From Frigididesulfovibrio sp031553235 (lineage in GTDB: Bacteria; Desulfobacterota; Desulfovibrionia; Desulfovibrionales; Desulfovibrionaceae), in contig JAVBLS010000019.1 of assembly GCA_031553235.1 (NCBI GenBank), forward strand, positions 1 through 64,000: a DNA stretch of 64,000 nucleotides. The letters are read 5' to 3'. Of this stretch, positions 61,362 through 64,000 are shown one piece after another. The position numbers and the translations under genes were made by a program. Under the pieces are notes generated by a model. That model saw only the letters and a list, made by a program, of their open reading frames with translations. It did no database searches and had not been told where the DNA came from. Numbering within the stretch: the stretch's first letter is position 1; each line of letters begins with the position of its first letter.

Positions 61362-62357
61362 CTACAGTATCTCCTCATCCAGCGGCCCGCGCTCCCAGAC
61401 AATCTTGCCCCGGCCTTTTTTGTGCCGGCGCAGCAGCACGTAGACCGCGCCCGGTCCGCCGTCGTGCGGCTGGGCCGTGCAAAAGGCCAGGACAACCCGC
61501 TTGAAGGGGTCGCGGGTCAGCCATTCCTGAAGCTGCAGGCGAATGATCCCGATGCCCTCCGGCGAGTTGCGGCCGCGGCCCGTGACCACCAGCACGGTAC
61601 GCATGCTCCGTTGGTAAGCGTTCTTGATGAAGAGGATCAACGAATCCAGGGCCTGGCGGGCGTTTTTGCCGTGCAGGTCGAGATGGGCCTCGGGGCTCAG
61701 CGAGCCGGAACGCAGCTTGTTGAAGACCATCGGGTCCAGCCCGGCCACAAAGCCTTCAATGTATTCCTCGGTGTGGCGCACGGCAAACTCGATTTTGCCG
61801 TCCAGGAGATCCCGCAGGGCCTCGGCCGCGTCCAAGGAGGCCGGGCCGCTCACAGCCGGCTCGGCCGGGGTGTGCACATCGCGCCCCCTGGCCGCGATGG
61901 GAGCAACACCCTGCATGGCCTTGGAAAACAGGGAGTCGTCGCCGATTGGCGCGCCGGTCGGAGAGCCCGCCTGGGGAAGTGCCGGCTCGAGCTTGCCGGT
62001 TGAAGATACCGACGGGGGAAACTCCGGTCCGGGCCGGCCGGCGTGTTCCCGGTGCGGCCCAATCGGTGCGGTTTCGGCGGACCCGGGCGCTTCGCTTTTG
62101 GGTTTGGCCGGCATGGACTTCAAGAGCGGCAAAGGGCTGCCGGTTTCTTCGCCCGAGCAAAATGAGGCGCCGCGGCCCCGCTTGTTCAGGGGCATGACGG
62201 CGACGCTTTGCAGAAACAGGTCGGAATCGTCTTCTTCGACTTCGGCCGTGGCCCGGTGGACGGGCTTGGGCGCGGGACCCGCGGCCGGTTTGGGGGCCGA
62301 GGTTTTGCCCTTGGCTTCCAGGCGGTCGCGCAGGCTCTTGAAGGGATTCTCGGCCAC
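61362..62357 (-). CDS. Smr-domain protein with a long disordered N-terminus
   Basis: 331 residues, GTG start (VAENPFKSLRDRL) just after hypB. About 200 residues of Pro/Ala/Ser-rich disordered sequence precede a C-terminal Smr domain with DLHGK near 228 and VTGRGRNSPEG; Smr domains nick or cleave DNA or RNA. Not a MutS2, as no ATPase is present. No convincing ribosome site; probably translated by coupling from hypB, whose stop is 2 bases before. Confidence 0.85.
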   Translation of the reverse strand: MAENPFKSLRDRLEAKGKTSAPKPAAGPAPKPVHRATAEVEEDDSDLFLQSVAVMPLNKRGRGASFCSGEETGSPLPLLKSMPAKPKSEAPGSAETAPIGPHREHAGRPGPEFPPSVSSTGKLEPALPQAGSPTGAPIGDDSLFSKAMQGVAPIAARGRDVHTPAEPAVSGPASLDAAEALRDLLDGKIEFAVRHTEEYIEGFVAGLDPMVFNKLRSGSLSPEAHLDLHGKNARQALDSLILFIKNAYQRSMRTVLVVTGRGRNSPEGIGIIRLQLQEWLTRDPFKRVVLAFCTAQPHDGGPGAVYVLLRRHKKGRGKIVWERGPLDEEIL

Positions 62358-62359
62358 GG

Positions 62360-63016
62360 CTATGCGCGTTTTTGGGCCACGGCCCGGCGCAGCCAGTCGT
62401 ACCAGGCCTCCAGGCCCTCGCCGGTGCGGCAGGACAAGAAAAAGACCGGCAGATCACGGTTCAGGGCGCGGGCAAAGCGCACGGCCCGGTCAAGATCGAA
62501 ATCCACGTGGGGCAGCAGATCCACCTTGTTCAGGATCATGGCCGTGGAGAGGTTGAAGAGCAGGGGATATTTTTCCGGCTTGTCGTCGCCCTCGGTCACG
62601 CTGAGCAGAGCGATCTTGTGGTCTTCGCCGCAGTCGAATTCCACGGGGCAGACCAGGTTGCCGACGTTTTCAATGAAAAGCACGTCCAGAGCGGCCAGAT
62701 CAAACTCCGGCAGCACCTTGCGCACCATTTCCGCATCCAGGTGGCAGCCGCCGCCGGTGTTGATCTGCACGGCCTTGGCCCCGGTGGCGGCCACGCGGCG
62801 GGCATCGTTGTCGGTTTGCAGGTCCCCCTCGATCACGCCCATGCGAAATTCGCCGGCCAGATCCTTCAGGGTGCGCTCCAGCAATGAGGTTTTTCCCGCG
62901 CCGGGCGAGCTGATCAGATTGAGCGCCAATATTTTTTTTGTCCGAAACAGGTCGCGCAGTGTTGCTGCCGCCTGATCGTTGGCTTCCAAAATATTGCGGA
63001 CCACAGGCACTTCCAT
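62360..63016 (-). CDS. hypB: Hydrogenase nickel-incorporation GTPase HypB
   Basis: 218 residues. GTPase that delivers Ni with HypA. G1 SPGAGKTS at 37-44; metal-binding NTGGGCHLDAEMV; NKVDLLPHVDF as G4. It lacks the N-terminal CxxCGC or His-rich nickel-storage segment seen in other HypBs. Follows hypA by 2 bases. Confidence 0.96.
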   Translation of the reverse strand: MEVPVVRNILEANDQAAATLRDLFRTKKILALNLISSPGAGKTSLLERTLKDLAGEFRMGVIEGDLQTDNDARRVAATGAKAVQINTGGGCHLDAEMVRKVLPEFDLAALDVLFIENVGNLVCPVEFDCGEDHKIALLSVTEGDDKPEKYPLLFNLSTAMILNKVDLLPHVDFDLDRAVRFARALNRDLPVFFLSCRTGEGLEAWYDWLRRAVAQKRA

Positions 63017-63018
63017 GG

Positions 63019-63378
63019 TTATTCCACCTCCAGACTGTCGATGATCACGCCTTTGCCGGAAACCACCCGATGCCCCAACTGTTCGGCGCAGGCCGGGCAG
63101 GGCGCGAGGCCCGCGGCCGGGCCTTTTTCCGGGCGGAACTCCGCGCCGCAGCCGCCGCAGGTCAGCACCAGGGGAATTTCCACCAGGTTCAGTTCGGCTC
63201 CGGCCAGGCCGGTCTCGCCGGAAGACAAGACGGCGAAGGCCAAGCTGAGGGCCTCGGGCACCACGTTGGCCAGGGCGCCGTGGTGCAGGACCACGCGCTT
63301 GAGCGTGACGGCCCCGTGACGGGCCATTTCTTCGCGGATGACGCCGAGGAGGCTTTCCGCCAGGGCCATTTCATGCAT
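63019..63378 (-). CDS. hypA: Hydrogenase nickel chaperone HypA
   Basis: 119 residues from MHEMALAESLLGVI; the N-terminal MHE supplies the Ni ligand, so this start is certain even though no Shine-Dalgarno is visible. Zinc site: CGGCGAEF and CPAC (two CxxC). Acts with HypB, encoded next. The hyp genes are thus split in two places 34 kb apart. Confidence 0.95.
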   Translation of the reverse strand: MHEMALAESLLGVIREEMARHGAVTLKRVVLHHGALANVVPEALSLAFAVLSSGETGLAGAELNLVEIPLVLTCGGCGAEFRPEKGPAAGLAPCPACAEQLGHRVVSGKGVIIDSLEVE

Positions 63379-63546
63379 GCGGGGGAACATACGCCAAATT
63401 TCCGCCACTGCCAATGCCGGGGAGACCGGCGAAAAGAACGGGGAGTATTTGCCCGCAGGCATTTCTTTTCGCCGGCAAATGGGGTAGAAGGGGAAGGTCC
63501 GCCGGTTTGACCGTTGCGGCATTTCGCTCTATCAAGGAGCCGACGC

Positions 63547-64000
63547 GTGGAAAAATCCGAACTTCCCGGTGAATATATCATGAGACCCGAGGCCGGGCGC
63601 GATTTGCTGCCTGTCCGGCATCCCGGCGGGTTGTGGCGGGTTTGGCGGATGCCCGAAGGCAACGTGATGCTTCAGGCTCTGGATGAACGCAAGGAACCGT
63701 GGGGTACCTTGTACCTCATGGAAGAGCATGAATTTTCGGCCAATTTTCGGCCGTACGATGCTTCTGAGCCGGGCGTTGCGCGCATCCGGGCCGACTCCCC
63801 CGGCCTGCTGGCCATGTGGTACGAGCAGGCCAAGGTCGAGCCGCCGCATCGGGAGGGCGCACCGGCGCCGGTGATCCGGCGGGAGCCGTCGGCGGAATCT
63901 CCTTGGTTGGATGCTTTTTTCAACGAAGAAGACCCTCGCGAAGAGGGCAAGAACGACGCCGAAGCCCGGGCCCGGGCTCTTGAAGAGGAGATGCGCGGCG
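63547..64000 (+). CDS. Partial plus-strand gene of unknown function, cut by the window edge
   Basis: At least 151 codons, open to the end of the window. GTG start with AAGGAG 8 bases before it; begins VEKSELPGEYIMRPEAGRDL. Acidic and Pro-rich with a Trp-rich N-terminus (GGLWRVWRMPEGN), then a charged, probably disordered stretch ending AEARARALEEEM. No recognised domain in the part seen; the rest lies beyond the window. Divergent from hypA. Confidence 0.65.
   Translation, partial: MEKSELPGEYIMRPEAGRDLLPVRHPGGLWRVWRMPEGNVMLQALDERKEPWGTLYLMEEHEFSANFRPYDASEPGVARIRADSPGLLAMWYEQAKVEPPHREGAPAPVIRREPSAESPWLDAFFNEEDPREEGKNDAEARARALEEEMRG

Noticed and set aside
63019..63522. Longer HypA start at 63522
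   Set aside because: The Ni-binding N-terminus must be MHE, so the gene begins at 63378.
1..64000. tRNA or rRNA genes
   Set aside because: No cloverleaf with a T-loop motif or rRNA segment was noticed on either strand by eye; a dedicated scan could still find one.

Overview
The window looks like chromosome from a GC-rich, Gram-negative, anaerobic deltaproteobacterium of the Desulfovibrio type. The evidence is a sigma-54-driven flagellar basal-body operon, hydrogenase maturation genes (hypDE and hypAB), a plant/spirochaete-like phosphofructokinase, AddAB-type recombination genes and a pseudouridine synthase-dephospho-CoA kinase fusion. The species assignment is inference; no rRNA or tRNA gene was found. 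Almost every gene lies on the minus strand. Only a TPR gene (24.1 kb), upp (60.7 kb) and a gene cut by the right edge (63.5 kb) lie on the plus strand.

Layout. 0-9.2 kb: flavin oxidoreductase, addB-addA (overlapping by 4 bases), and pfk, whose last 19 codons are tandemly duplicated downstream. 9.2-15 kb: an 8-TM protein, tag flanked by two very long hairpins, panC-metK, and an MFS transporter with tandem terminators. 15.4-17.7 kb: two DUF1538 membrane proteins, a P-II-like protein and an unknown helical protein. 17.8-23.8 kb: flgB-flgC-fliE-fliF-fliG-fliH-fliI, with divergent sigma-54 promoters serving flgB and the TPR gene. 24.9-29 kb: hypD-hypE-HD hydrolase-ddl and a 26-residue membrane protein that is easily missed.

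29.3-42 kb is the most unusual block, an SrfABC-like locus. It encodes a membrane-anchored trypsin-like protease, an SrfA-like bitopic protein, a 1019-residue actin/Hsp70-fold ATPase (SrfB-like), an 881-residue dynamin-like GTPase (SrfC-like), a bitopic Sel1-like protein and an exported von Willebrand A protein. A glycine-zipper lipoprotein lies beside it. The set suggests an envelope-spanning NTPase machine of unknown function.

42-46.5 kb: gmhA, a zinc-ribbon protein, hemC and a LonB-like protease behind a clear sigma-70 promoter. 46.6-49.5 kb: an exported repeat-rich protein and a gate-domain permease. 49.9-56.1 kb: purB-pyrE-L,D-transpeptidase-membrane protein-glnS as one tightly packed unit. 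56.2-60.6 kb: a second zinc-ribbon protein, a tiny basic protein, TerC, a lipoprotein, and the RluD-CoaE fusion. 60.7-64 kb: upp with a candidate leader attenuator, an Smr-domain protein, hypB-hypA, and a partial plus-strand gene.

Two families of dispersed intergenic elements run through the window: a 117-bp MITE-like repeat (three copies) and a 67-bp repeat (two copies) that shares a core with it. No CRISPR array, transposase, integrase or prophage gene was seen.
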